Below, in pieces: positions 14,101-26,793 of a stretch of DNA of 64,000 nt. The notes below the pieces were generated by a model. It had not been told where the DNA came from, ran no database searches, and saw only the letters and a program-made list of their open reading frames with translations. Made by a program: the position numbers and the translations under genes. The DNA lies in NCBI GenBank assembly GCA_964057225.1, contig OZ059899.1:7068001-7132000 (forward strand), written 5' to 3'. Source of the DNA: Auanema rhodensis (lineage: Eukaryota > Nematoda > Chromadorea > Rhabditida > Rhabditidae). How positions within the stretch are numbered: position 1 is the stretch's first letter; each line of letters opens with the position of its first letter.

Positions 14101-17100
14101 TAGTAGAGAAAAGAAAATAGAGGGAAAGAAGTTAAGACTAGATGAGTATGGATGTCTGTTTGACTAATAAACTATATCTGGCTCTTTCCTTTTCCATAAA
14201 ATTGAATAGATTGAGAGTAATAGATGATCTCATGGGCTCTTTACCTCTCTCTTTCTTTCTCTTACCCTCTCGCCTTTTTTTTACATATTTCAACACTTCT
14301 CTCACAAATAGATATCTCTCAATCTTTTCATTTTCTATTGAATCTAGGCATGTGAGTATGTGTACGTTGTCTCCAGGATATTGATCAGACAACGATTCCA
14401 TATGTATGTACATATAATCATCATCTCCATTCTCGCCTTTTCACCTTACGATGCAAGTGCTATTTGCCTTTTCCATCATCACATAAAGGCTGAGCAGAGC
14501 TGGATTTGCACACAGGGACAAAATCGTTCCAAAACCTCCTTATTCTCGTTTTCTCTCATTTCCTTTCTGCTTTTCGTCCTTTTAAGGTTAATATAATAGC
14601 AGGGTCTTGCAAGGTGATCGAGGGAAATTACTTGAGCTAAGAGGGGGGGATTTCAGTTGCTCGATGCGTTTTCTTAATATTTGGCTCACAGTCGGTGAAT
14701 CTTTAAAGCAAAGAAGACATAAAACGGTTTTAGTATTGATGCGTTACAAGCTTAGAATTTATCCAAAATCTTCTTCTTTTGTATATCGTTGTGTATTTGT
14801 TTCTGCAGTTATTAGATACAAAAGATGATGATAAAACACAACAGCGACTAACGACCTCAAAGAGCCAAAGTGTGCCTAACGGATAAAGTCAGGACGGCAG
14901 AACGACGACATCTTTTGTCGTCAAAGTATTGAAGTTGAATATTGTCAAAAATCAACCAGATAATGTGAATAGAAAGTATTCATTCAAGAAAAACTATAAA
15001 TGAAAAATAATTGAATGAAATTTCAAGCAACTAATCAATCCTAAGAGCGAAAAGTCAAAAAATTGCTTCGCTGCTTGCATAAACTTCCATTTTATCTTTC
15101 AAAACTTCTTTCAATTAGATAACAAAATTGTTTTGAATTAACAATAAATGTTGGAAACTTATTTTTTCAATTTTTAGGACCAGCACGGATTCAGCCAGTC
15201 AACAATGCATTAACGATCTCAAGCAACGTTTACTGCGAACAGCAGTCAGCAAGAATCCCAACATCCTTAATACAGTTGAAAATCAACAAATTAAGGTATT
15301 TATAAAGATAAACAGTAATTATATTAACAAAACATAATATTTTAAGGAAATTATTACTCAAATAATTGGTGGAGATGATCCAACTATGCTTAATCATGAT
15401 CAAATCAATGCTATCAATGATTGGATTGAATCACTTGATTTAGCTGATGAACGAAGGAGGTATGTTCTTCTTTATAATTATTATTCATATCGTTTTTACT
15501 AATTATATAACTATATTTAACTATATATTTCATAAACTGAAAAAAAATATATTTTCGACTAAGAAATAGAAATGAATTTCAAAAAGGGTTGAGATGTCTT
15601 CCAAAATTAATTATAACGATGTTGATGTAACTCTTCTCGTCATTTCTATTTTACTTCATTCCTTTTTTTTTGATAATTATCTCATGATGATCATGATTTA
15701 TCTATATTTCTCGTAATTTTGAAGTTTCATTTTCATTAATTTTTTCCTTTCTATTTTCTATTCTAGTCTCTCAAACAAAATGTTTTATGAGCGGATAATC
15801 TGGAGAGTACTTGATTGACTGACTGATTGACTTCATTTTTCCGTTTCAAAGATCATAAGAATTTTGAAAAAAAATAAGAAAAAAAGAAAAGAAATGCACA
15901 ACGACTAAGAGAATCCGATACTATAAAGAGTGATTGAGGAGAGCGAGAGAAAATGAAGGAAGGAGAGAGGAAAAACGAGTACGCGATTTAAGCTTTGTGA
16001 AAGAGATAAGCCCACGAAAGTCAAATCAACACAACCTTTTGTATTCCGTTTCGTTACTCTCTCTTCTTCTGCAGATTATCTCTAATCACTTTTCAATAGA
16101 GCTTTATCATCACAAGAAGAACATCACGGTTAATTAAGCAAAGAAATGTTGCATATACTAACTATATCTATATAGTTTATTCAATTTGTCCTCTTATATT
16201 GACCTTATAAAGGTACATATTCTTCTTAAATTCTTTCTCTTTTTAACTTTTGTTCCTTTTCTACCGTGTTTTCCATTTAAAATCTGGATCTCATTGATAT
16301 ACGGTAGACAGTTTCCGTTCTATACTCTTCTAGATGAGACCAGCTTGGCGCTTATTGGCTGTCTGTTATTCTATCAAAATACGACTCTCTCACATATCAA
16401 TACTCTTTAAAGCGATAGACAGAGAGATTCTTTAGCAGTTGGACGATTTTTCGACAACGACATTTTCCGGTTCTAATTCATCTGCTTTTTTCAATCCTTT
16501 GCTCACCAATTCAACTCCGCGGCTTGTAGATTTCACTCTCTATATTCAATCCGTTTGTTAATTCAAAAGTATTGAAAATCATATACATAAAAACATATAT
16601 TTAATTATAAATATAATAATTATATATAGTTAGTTGAGTATAAAGTTAAAAAATTAACTTTTTAAACGAATTTAATTTATTTTTGTCATCTACTTTGAGG
16701 GAAATTGATAGTTCAGCGTTTGCTGTCCAAAGGCGTTTTCATGCACTATTGGGGTAACCAGAAACCTTTCGTTATCTTCTCTTTTTTTCTCTCTATCCCT
16801 CTTTCTTTCTCTCTCTCCCACTCTCACTCTCTCTCTTTATATCTAATTATGAAGAAAAAAGAAAATCAAAAAGTAAACTCGTTCTTCTTCATGTGGATTA
16901 GTATCAATCATGAATACGAAATGCGTTTATTTCAATTATAAAGCAATAATTATTTTGAAATCATTGACAATAAGATTCACTATGGCATATATGATGCATC
17001 TTGTTGATGTGAAACGAGAACAGTAAGCTTCTTCTTGTTGTTTCCAAAAATTACATCAATTAGCTACAGAATCCTTTTGTATTGTGAAAGAACAACCATA

Positions 17101-17883
17101 CCCATCTTCATTATAGTTTTCAATGATGATGCCATCGTGTTGTTGATGTTGACATCTAGGCATACAAGATTGAAAATCTGGTCTTTGACTATTTTCTCTT
17201 GTTATAAGTATAACAATTACATTAAACAATTTTTTTAATTGTCTCAACAAATTAATTTTAACAATGAGAAGATTTTCAATAAAACTTTTGTCTTCAAGTT
17301 GATTGAATGAGGAAACTAAGATATTCCATTGGATATGTTAAATCTAAATATCAGATAAAACCATCAATGGAGCAACATTAGCCTTGTAAAAACCTGATAA
17401 ATGAGAGATGTTGTCCTTTTCTTTCATATGTCTAGACATCTGAAGCTGCTAAAATCTTTTACAATGTCCTCTATGCCTTCATTAAGAACAATTACATTGT
17501 TATAAAAACTTGTTTCGTATCTCAACGATTATTCATGCTAACCTGAGGCTCTCGACCTTTGGTTCTAGTAACGAACGGCTTGTACATCAACATCTGAAGA
17601 CAGATGACAATGAATTGATTGAAGAATAGTTAGTTAAGAGATCATGAATGGAATTTATTTGAAAATCAAATAATAGTTAATATGTGAAACATACATACAT
17701 GTAAATACATGTTTATATATAGTATGTATGTATATATGTGATGTATATACAGTAATATTATATAAAGATAAAGAGATGAAATATATAATGATTAACGTAT
17801 ATCTTTAACTATTATTTTGTATATGATAATTATAAAATAAAAATAATAATGAGAACAAAGTTACGAGGCATAAATTTAAAAAA

Positions 17884-17945
<62 letters not shown>

Positions 17946-20900
17946 AGAGGTAGGAAGTAAAGTAAACGAAAAAAAATAGGTTGAAAAGAGAGAGTAGATA
18001 GTACAGATCTATATTCATTTGAGCTGATAGCCTGATAAGCGAATCTGAATACATGAGAATATCATAATTCTATAGGAGAGTTGTAAGAAAAAAAATCAAA
18101 AGAGTTATATGATAGATAAAGAATAAAGAAGAGAAAAAGATTGAAAAAGAGAAATAAATGGACAACGATAATCGCATTATTCGTTTGTTCATAATAAACT
18201 TCAATACAAACTTAAGCCGATATGATATTCACATGATTTTGGACTCTTGTGTATCAAACAAACATCAATAGATCCTCTCTTCTGTATCATCCTCTTCCTC
18301 ATATTCATATATATTCATACGTTTTGAATTCATTCAAATCCACAAAAAAAAATTAAATAAAAACTAAAAATTGAGGGAACAAGGAATGAAAAGGGATTCA
18401 GATGAACTTTTTTACGTTTTTATAAAGAATTTATATAAAAAATTATTATAATTAATCGAATATAAATTCATAATATGTATATGAACTTTTATATTTCATA
18501 TGATTCATTATTCTAAAAAAGAAGAAAAGAAACTATCAAAGAATCAAAATCATATCTGATTCATATTTGTAAACTTTTAAAATGTTTTTAAACTATTTGA
18601 TTGAAGTAATCATAATTCAATTTTATTTCTTAGGGACTATACATTTAAATAAATTTATATATATATATATATATATAATTAGTAAAAAGACGATTGACGA
18701 AAACAGTTAAAATTACTAAATATTCTGCTTTTCAGCCCTGTCTCACAAGTTCGTTTTAATCACATGCTCGAAATTCCTCGACTTGAAAAATGGTTCAAAT
18801 CTGATCCAAATCCAAGTCGTCAAAAGCTCAATCATTACATAAGCACACTTAACAGCAGTCCTTACCGTAAAAATCAACAAAAGATTGGATATCAACAGGT
18901 AAATAATCTATTTTTTCAAATATTTCATGTTTATTAATTATTTTTAGATTTGCAATTGGTTCCAAAACCAACGTGCTAATAGACGTACTGTCTTTTCTCA
19001 AGCTCCACCACTTACTCAGGTTCGTATTAGAGTTCATTTTCAACTTTCCGCATATTTTCCCTAAAGCAAAGAACTTTTTTTGCAATGAGCATGGCTTTAT
19101 TAAGACCTTCTACTTAATTTATCTTTTCTTCAACCTTAATTTCCTTTTTAAATCTTTTAGATCCAAGCAAGTCTTCCTGCCCTTCTAGCTGAATACAGAC
19201 CGAAGATTGATTTTACTAATTTAATCGACAGTTGTCAGAAATCAACTGATGAAAGCATAGGCAGTGACTGGAAGGTAAATCATATGTTTCAACATCTTCT
19301 TCTTCTTCTTTTCCCTCTTATAGCTTTATCTATTTTCAATTTGTCCTTCAACAAATTTCTTTATAATTTAACCTTTTACTTCTAATTCTGACAGCTAAAT
19401 ATGGAAATCCTCCTATGCAAATTTTAAGATTAAGGACTGGAAATATTGCATATATCACTGATTTTGATATCAGAAATCATGTGATATGTATTCATAGAGA
19501 TATGTATATACATAAACACATAGTTAACCATAACTATTATGCTATGATTTGAAGCATAATATTGCCTTTAAACTAATATGTTGCATATTTAGTTGTCAAT
19601 CATCTTAATTTTCAATAATACCTATCAGCCCAGCTCTTTCTCCTTCATATAACATATTTATCGATGAAACATCTGAGTTCAGCTTTTCCAGGATATTCTT
19701 CGTGTGGATGGAGGATCTGATTCACCAAGTCCAGGAGATGATGAAATTCACAGCAATAGCGATGGAGCTAACGAATTCAAGCAGGTCAGCGGGGAGGTTA
19801 GTAACCCTCACAAACAAACAACAACTACTTTAAAAATACATTCAAAATAGATTATTAATCAATCTCAAATGTACTTTTTAAGAAAATCCAAAATATCTTT
19901 TCTCATCAATCTAGTAATCTACGGATTTTCCATTCTTTGCAATTGCCAATTGGCATTTTTGACCGATCTTATCTAAGCCTCGCCAGCATTCTGAGTCGGC
20001 TTGACCTTGTTCGGAAAAAATTTCAGTCAAAGAGGGGAAGGGGATATATATCGAATAGATGAAGGTTAATAAAGAGAAAATATATATAGAGAGAGAGTGA
20101 GAAAGAAAGAGAGTGAGAGAGAGAGAAATGCAACTGAGATTTAAAATTGAAAAGATGAATGTATGCAGTGAGAGTTGTGACTCTAACCAAAATGGCCATA
20201 CACGACTGGTTTTTTTCCCTTTTGAAAGCCACAAACAGATTTGTCCTTGCCTACCTTTTCTAAGTGAAGAAATATCGTTCTTCTGTTGCTATTTCGATGT
20301 TATCTTGGATTCAGTATAGCTCATCATGAGAGGATATAGAAGATTTTTTTTCATTTAAGTGAAGAATACAGAATGTTTAAATTGGAAAGCTTGACAGCCA
20401 TCAATCACAACACCTGTTTTTGGAATAGAAAAGAGAAAAAAAATGATTTTCATATAAAAGGGGCTAAATTGAGATAAACTATATAACTTTATAATATTTA
20501 GTTCATTTATACTTAATGGATTATAATGGATTACTTAAAAAGATAAAAGTAAAGATATTTCTTTTTAATAAGATTTTATTGTGATTTAGTTCAACATAGA
20601 TAGAAGTTAGATATAATTTAAAATTTTTCTTTAATAGAGTTCTTCTAATCCTTTATCCTATTAATCTTACACAATAGAAATTGGATCTATCTTCTTCTAT
20701 TCAAGACTTAACTAACTCAAATTAAATCTCGGAAAATAATTTTAAATTATATTGAAAAAGTATGTATATCTCAAGATATATCAAGAAATTGAAAAGCTAG
20801 ATAACTCATTGACTGAAAGAGAAGGGACTTTTGGAATGTTGAGCAAAAGAATACTTTAAATATTTGATAAAAATTCTTTAAACATTCGAAATAATAATAA

Positions 20901-21482
20901 TAATTAAGTTTATTGTTAGTTATATTCTGATTTTTAGGAATCAACTGCTTCCTCTCCTGATTTCTCCATGCATATTGGATCGAACTCTATAGGTAGCTCA
21001 TCACCTCGTCATGGAACTGATAGCCATGGCATACCTACTGGAACGTCGTCAGCTCCATCTAATCCAAATCATGGAATAGGATCAGGATGTAATTTATTTC
21101 AAATATAAAATATTTTTTATATAAATAATCTTTTAGCTCGATCACGTTTAATGTTCGATCCATTAACTGAGTTACCAATCTTGGAAAAATGGTTCGAAGA
21201 GAATCCACATCCAACCTGGATGCAGATTGATCAATATACATCAACACTTAATAGCTGTCCATATCGTGAGAACTATCCACATATTAGTCAGCATAACGTT
21301 AAGGTAATTTATATATTTCTTAATTATAATTTATAATTTTATATAATTAAATATTTTGAAAGAAATATGCTTAATAATTCTCAAATTCATTGTTTTTCTT
21401 TAAGATCTGGTTCAAAAATCGACGTGCCAAATGCAAACGGATGCAAACGGGAATGGAAAAGATGGAAAAAGTCTTTTTATGA
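5170..21482 (+). CDS. dve-1: Dve/SATB-class transcription factor with ULD, CUT-like domain and two homeodomains (11 exons, 462 aa)
   Basis: Exons: 5170-5350, 12454-12580, 15178-15295, 15347-15459, 18736-18898, 18948-19019, 19161-19274, 19692-19796, 20938-21088, 21137-21303, 21405-21482. All junctions are GT-AG and keep frame; total 1389 nt. Residues 1-103 match the SATB/Dve ubiquitin-like oligomerisation domain ([20 protein letters not shown]). Residues 104-180 match the CUT-like domain (INDLKQRLL...INDWIESL). Homeodomain 1 is about 184-250 ([12 protein letters not shown], Gln50) and homeodomain 2 about 384-455 ([10 protein letters not shown], Lys50). Both have an insertion of about ten residues between helices 2 and 3. 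An acidic Ser/Gly-rich linker joins them. The family acts in the nucleus as DNA-binding chromatin regulators; C. elegans DVE-1 works in the mitochondrial unfolded-protein response. The Met start aligns with an internal Met in SATB (MLPV), so an upstream exon is possible. Confidence 0.93.
5351..12453 (+). other. Intron 1 of the dve-like gene (7.1 kb)
   Basis: The intron runs from GTACGAG after the codon for Lys60 to TTTTTTTCAG before the second ULD exon, splitting a Gly codon in phase 1. It is mostly T/C-rich on the plus strand, interrupted by purine-rich islands near 9480-9790, 10100-10200 and 10780-10990. It also holds imperfect GAT/GCT triplet repeats at 5819-5870 and several CGACGTCG-like palindromes. 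Open frames inside it, including the longest at 9246-9791 on the minus strand, are low complexity or unrecognisable. Its size suggests intronic enhancers, but none is proven here. Confidence 0.75.
5819..5870. repeat. Imperfect GAT/GCT triplet repeat
   Basis: Alternating GATGAT and GCTGAT units in intron 1 of the dve-like gene. The Asp-rich frame across it is not supported as coding. Confidence 0.7.
13970..14012. repeat. TATAGTA-type 7-bp tandem repeat
   Basis: About five copies of a 7-bp TATATAG unit in intron 2 of the dve-like gene (12581-15177). That 2.6-kb intron holds no recognised exon. Confidence 0.7.
15460..18735 (+). other. Intron 4 of the dve-like gene (3.3 kb)
   Basis: The intron begins GTATGT after the CUT-like exon and ends GCTTTTCAG before homeodomain 1; the split codon encodes Ser. 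It is AT-rich, with a TA/GA microsatellite at 17885-17942 and another TA run at 18655-18677. No coding exon was recognised in it. Confidence 0.75.
17885..17942. repeat. (TA)n followed by (GA)n microsatellite
   Basis: A short TA run passes directly into about 22 GA units inside intron 4 of the dve-like gene. Confidence 0.9.
18736..19019 (+). other. Homeodomain 1 (Gln50), exons 5-6
   Basis: The two exons encode helix 1 (LEKWF), helix 2 (ISTLNSS), a ten-residue extension (PYRKNQQ region) and recognition helix [13 protein letters not shown]. Trp48, Phe49, Gln50, Asn51 and Arg53 are all present, so DNA binding is likely. The 49-nt intron falls just before Ile45, a common homeobox intron position. 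Confidence 0.9.
21137..21482 (+). other. Homeodomain 2 (Lys50), exons 10-11
   Basis: The second homeodomain resembles the first in helix 1 and 2 ([15 protein letters not shown]) and has the same ten-residue extension. Its recognition helix is [12 protein letters not shown] with Lys50, the K50 type reported for Drosophila Dve. The intron lies before Ile47, two codons later than in homeodomain 1. The protein ends 13 codons after the helix, at TGA 21480-21482. Confidence 0.9.
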
Positions 21483-21802
21483 ATGAAATGAGAAGTTGAA
21501 GCACTTCGTCATATTAAACAATCTCCATAATGGATGAATTATCCGAATCTAACTGCCAATATACGGCACATTCATCGTCTCTACATATCAACCTTATCTG
21601 AATACATAAACACTCTCCACATCCTCCATCCTATTCTTTGAATTTATCTGTCTGTATAGTGTATTTTTCATATTTTACTTCATATTTCTTTAATACATTC
21701 AAACAGATTGAATGCTGTACCCTAATAAGTACCGTTATTATAAGAAATGTTTGTTTATGTATTCTATCATTATGTGCTATCATAATATGGCTAGCTCTCG
21801 TT

Positions 21803-21857
21803 TCATCATCATCATCATCATCATCATCACCATCTTCTTCGTCTTCTTCTTCTTCTA
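21803..21857. repeat. CAT/CTT triplet repeat in the dve-like 3' flank
   Basis: About nine CAT/ATC units followed by CTT units, downstream of the stop codon. Confidence 0.8.
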
Positions 21858-22261
21858 TAATCATCTTCCAATTCTGTGTTTCACTATTTTCTCATTCCTT
21901 CATTCATATATCTCACTATTCCATTCTTCTTTTACATTCATTATTTCAATGTAATGACGAGTGAGACATATATTCAGTAGATTCTGATTCTGTTCGAAGA
22001 TCTCCACTCCCCCTCTCTATCATCCGATGTGAGTGTGTGTGTGTGCGTGTGTGTGGTTGACTCTCTAACCGTTTCCAAATGTTACAGCTTCTACTATTCT
22101 CCTACTCCATCTATTTCCTATTTCGGGTCCAATTTCTTAAAGAAAATTGTATGTGTCCGTGTTACAGCGAGTGCCTTTTGTCGTCCCGACCTCGTAGTAT
22201 GGCCTCCGGGCTCATGTCTAGATTTAACTCATTTTCTGATATGTCTAGTCTTATCCTTCAT

Positions 22262-22289
<28 letters not shown>
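22262..22289. repeat. (TA)n microsatellite
   Basis: A perfect TA run of about 14 units in the dve-like 3' flank. Confidence 0.85.
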
Positions 22290-22292
<3 letters not shown>

Positions 22293-23114
22293 TGAATGTA
22301 TCCTTGTACGTTTTATAACTTTAATCCAATTATTCATATAGTTAATCGGATTTTTATCTTTTTATCTCTCCATCTTATTGTCCATTTATCAGTCCCCCTC
22401 CTTTGTATGTGTATAGAACTCTGTAACAGACAATTTCTTCAATTCATTGCTTTTCCATAAAGGCTCACGAAACACCTTATATTGATTTTGAAAGTCAACA
22501 TTTTGACATTCAAAGATGATTTGAAGATCATATGATCGAAGAATCGAATAAGATTGGTATTTTTTTATTAAATTTGGCTCCGCAACGATTCACTTGAATT
22601 TCAATATCTCATTGTTATGCTTTCTTCATTCTTTCTTCGTTGTGTTACTCCTATGTCTGTCCTTTTGCTTAGTGATAACGCTTAGATACTGTATATATAG
22701 AGATGGTCAACCATGCGTTCCCACCGCTACTTAATATTCGAGATCTATAGTATTTTATTATTATTTTTCATTCAATCTTTTTTTTTCTTTGTCGTCTTAT
22801 AAAGATGAATTGTACTGTCTGGTTAGTTACATTATATTATCCAGATTTACGTTCTATATATATTCTATATACATATACTATAATCAATTTTTTCTCTTCT
22901 TCTTCTTCTCTTTTCCTCACCCAACTAACCATTCCCCCTCCCTCTCCCTCAGAAAATTCTTTATAATTGTTTAAATATCTCTCTATATCTTATTTCCTCT
23001 TATATTCTCCTTTTCACTTCCCTTTCAAACACTTTACATATACATCTTTTACATTTTTCTTAATTTTTATATTGAAAAACCATTTTTCTTGCCAAAAGTT
23101 TTCATAGATTACTT

Positions 23115-23120
23115 AATAAA
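23115..23120 (+). terminator. Candidate poly(A) signal of the dve-like gene
   Basis: This is an exact AATAAA at the end of the T-rich plus-strand tract and before AT-rich intergenic DNA. I saw no better hexamer between the stop codon and here. Confidence 0.4.
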
Positions 23121-23324
23121 GCTTCAAATCATATTGTTTTTTTATCAATTTACAATAATAATAATAATTAAATAATGGAATAATACATACAGATCAATAT
23201 CTCAAGCTGTTATTCGAAGAACCAACAGGTGAACAAGATGATAATAGAAAGCAGAAAAGAATTTACAAAAGTAAACAAATTACATGAAAGGATTTTCCTT
23301 ATATGCAATAGCAGCATTCTAAAA

Positions 23325-24739
23325 TTATGAAATATTAGATGTATTACGAGTTGTTGCTACAATAGTTGAATCATCACGGCTTCTTATATTAACCATTTGT
23401 TTAATTCGTTTAACAATATATTGATTATATTCTTTTACAAAATATATTGATACAAGTGGATTTAATACTGGTAACATAGGAAAACATAATGTTATTCCTA
23501 TTTGAAGAATATCTGGCATTGATATATTAAGTATTAAAGGAAATAAAAATACAAGAAATATTGGTAGAAGATAAAATATAAAAGGAACTGCGAACTATAA
23601 TTATATTTATTTTAAATATAAATATAAATATATATATGGATATTTACCTGAATAAAAAGTAATCGAAGCATTTGCCAATGATATTTTCTTGCTGCTGAAC
23701 TCATTGTTCCACTTTTTCGTAATTTTCTAAGAATACGATCAGAACAAAAAAATATAATAAGAAGATCAATTATACACAATAATATAATAACAGTAGATGC
23801 TGGTTGTCTCAATATATCTATATTAGATACCTTAAATATAATATTAATGATGAATAATATTAATTATTTTATTATTATTATTATTATTTTAATTAAAAAA
23901 GGAAATAAAGTAAGTATAGTATACCTCTGCTGATACACCCAAATAGTAATGTTCTGATAAATGCATTTGAACTGTTTCATATACTACATTAGATAAAGCA
24001 GTTTCAAATATAGGATGTGGACCCATCCCATATCGAACTCCATAAAACCATCCAATAAATACAAAGAAATTAATTAAAATTAATAAAATTATAAAAGGAA
24101 TTTTTTGTAATAATTGTTGTAAAGTTATACTAAAAATATAAATTATTATAATAAATATATTCAATATTTAATATTAATTACTTGCAAAGTATAGCATAAC
24201 GATAGATGAAACAGTTTGCTATTAGTACAATAGTTGCTGCCATTCCCAAATTAAAGAAATAAACAGCAATTTCTCCCCATAAATAGTTGGAATATCTTGA
24301 TATACCAACATAAGCAAATACTAATATTGTATTTTCTTCAATAGCACACTAAATATTATATATTATATAACATATAATTTGTTGTTTTTTTTTTAAATAA
24401 ATGATAAATATCTTACAGGTAAAGATATAAAATGTGAAATACTATATAGTAAATCCATTATAACATATAAATATAAATAAAATCTATAATTTGATATATA
24501 TATTGAAGATGATTTATAAATTGTATATCCAAATAAAACATTTAAAAGGATTGATATGATCGTTAGGATGAGTATAATCCAAAAGAGGTTATCTATTATC
24601 CTAAATTATTGAATAATTTATATTAATTTTTATATTTTTATGTTTATTTTTATCTTAAAATAATTAAAAAAACAAAAAATTTTAATAATTAATGAATAAA
24701 TAAATAAAAAAAACATTAAACATACCAGTATCTTTCCAT
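23325..24739 (-). CDS. Seven-transmembrane serpentine chemoreceptor, Str/Srd type (6 exons, 340 aa)
   Basis: Exons on the minus strand: 24739-24726, 24600-24417, 24348-24182, 24129-23925, 23830-23648, 23594-23325. All introns are GT-AG and 32 to 125 nt long; phases agree, giving 1023 nt and a TAA stop. The first exon holds only MERY plus two bases. The protein has seven hydrophobic segments, FIYRYAILC after the third (typical of Str-superfamily receptors), a GxxPIFE-like loop, and an intracellular basic loop ending in MLRLLFIQ. The family's C-terminal segment is there too (LPVLNPLVSIYFVKEY), then a Ser/Thr-rich tail. The length is normal for the family and nothing is broken. Members sit in sensory-neuron cilia and signal through G proteins; the ligand cannot be inferred. 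It is a single copy here, convergent with the dve-like gene and divergent from the LZTS-like gene. Confidence 0.9.
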
Positions 24740-26327
24740 TGATCACAATGATCTTGTTGCAAATGAATAAAAAGAAAATGAGTAAAAGTGTGGGAAAGAG
24801 AAGGCTGCTAAATGAAAAACTTTTAATTTTTTCATTAATCACATGAGAAAACGATTTGATTTTCTTCAAAGTTTTATCAGATAACGAGAAGAGAGTATAC
24901 AATGTATGTACATATTAGTTTCGAACACCTTTTTTTGAAATATATGTGATTTGTATAGTATATATACTATGTATATTCTATATTTGAAATTATAATGATA
25001 TATTTAAAGATCAATAAACATTAAAGTTTATATAAAATTAAAACAAAAATAAACAATTATTTTTTGTTTTTTATTACAAAAAAATAATAATGTAAAATAT
25101 AAATAATAAATAATAAGCTTAAACAAAGAATAAATATAATATTTCACATTTATTGTGACTCATTTTTTCACCCAAACATCTTACAACTTTGACACTATAC
25201 TATATAGTATTCTCTCAAATTATGTGAAAGTTTTAATTTAAAAAATTGTTTAATTAATTTCTTTTTATTAAATTATATAATTTTTAATTTTAAGTTAATT
25301 TAATTTAAATATAAATATATCAAAGAAACAAAGCAGGTAAGTATTGATAAGTATGTATGTAGTATATAAAAAGTTTTTTAACGAAAACGAGCATAGCTTT
25401 TAACAAGTAAGATTCAACATCTTACTGAATATACTGAATAGTACTACCAAATTCTCCCATTCAAAAGAAAAATAGACGTTTAGTGTTCACCAAACATTCT
25501 ATGTGAAAATTATATCAGAAGTTTTTATAAAACTTCTGAAATTCAAGTAAAAAGACTTCAAGTAGTTTAAGAAAGTTTTGGAGATTCCAGAAAATACTTT
25601 TAAACATGATTCATTGATTTTTTTTCAATTTTTTAAAATTCAGTATCGTTTTTTAACACTCAAAGTATATTTTTTGTAGTTGGGAATATAAATAAATTTT
25701 TTACAAATTAAATTAGATTCATATTCGGTGATTAGAGATCAATCTCTTAGTTCAATCTAATACTATTAAAAAAATATTTATGAAAATTAAAGAAAACAAA
25801 AATAAACAAACAACAATATTATATAATTGATTTTAATATTTATTGAACTAATTTTAATTATTTTGTGCACTTTCAATCCAGTCTGCTATCTTATCCGGAT
25901 AAAGCGTCAAGACAACAGGAGAACAGAAGTCCGCTAGTTTCAAGTTCTAAACAAACAATTGAGAATTTCTTAGATCTTCTTCGTATATCGGTCTCTTCAT
26001 TTCTAATATTCTTCTATTCCTTTTTTTTGATATTTTTTCTGTTTTCAAATCCATTTTTAACTGTTCCAATCTATGTTCATTTTCCAGATAGTTTTTGCTC
26101 TTCGTCAAACGTAACCGATTTAATAGAAAAAGAGATCGCAACATCTCAATCTCAATATCATTTCATGACAATTTTCTATTTGAAAATGAGTTTCAGATTT
26201 GGTCAAGAATACATATATGAATAAACGAATATTTTATTTATTTTTAAATAAGAAGAAAAGAAAAATAATATAGAGATACGGAGATAAAGAGAAATCATAT
26301 GAGAAGAAAAGAAAATCATGACAATAA

Positions 26328-26351
26328 GATGATGATGATGATGATGATGAT
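26328..26351. repeat. (GAT)n microsatellite
   Basis: About eight perfect GAT units lie in the intergenic region upstream of the LZTS-like gene. Confidence 0.85.
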
Positions 26352-26748
26352 GTTGTATCTCAATGAAACACCTGATACTCATTTTACTTTATATCTTATA
26401 CAATATAATTAAAATAAACATATTTTTCTTTCTTAATATCTCTGTTTATTATGTAAAAAAAAGTTTTAAAATAGATCAAAATTAATTATAATGGTCTTAA
26501 TGTTTAAGAATTTAATTGAACTTCAAATATATTTATCAAAATTTATATTAGATCATTTATTTCGTTTAAACTTTCATCTTTAATTTTTATTAAATACAAA
26601 ATTTTCATCTTCAATCATATCGCAATCATCTAGCTTTTTCATAATGGGCTTATTATATTAAATATTTTGTCTTTTCTATATATAGAAGATATAAATCTTA
26701 TTGAATATTTTGATCGTGTCCTCAGATTACCAAAGCTGAGTGGAATAA

Positions 26749-26793
26749 GGGTGGGGAGGGGGGCAACACGAAGATAAGCATGTTTGGGAGGGG
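26749..26793 (+). other. G-rich block with G-quadruplex potential
   Basis: Runs of 3, 4 and 6 G separated by single bases are followed about 22 bases later by GGGAGGGG. This stands out in very AT-rich intergenic DNA between two divergent genes. Confidence 0.4.

Larger units (their letters stand above)
21483..23324 (+). other. 3' UTR and flank of the dve-like gene, then intergenic
   Basis: No coding exon was found. The plus strand stays T-rich to about 23060, as the transcribed strand of the gene does, and an AATAAA lies at 23115-23120, so a 3' UTR of about 1.6 kb is plausible. It contains a CAT/CTT triplet repeat at 21803-21857, a GT-rich tract at 22029-22056 and a TA run at 22262-22289. The chemoreceptor gene converges from the other strand, ending at 23325. 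Confidence 0.5.

Noticed and set aside
25865-26224. 119-codon plus-strand frame with one hydrophobic segment
   Set aside because: No ATG start, no recognised homologue, and an overlapping antisense frame; AT-rich DNA easily gives such frames.
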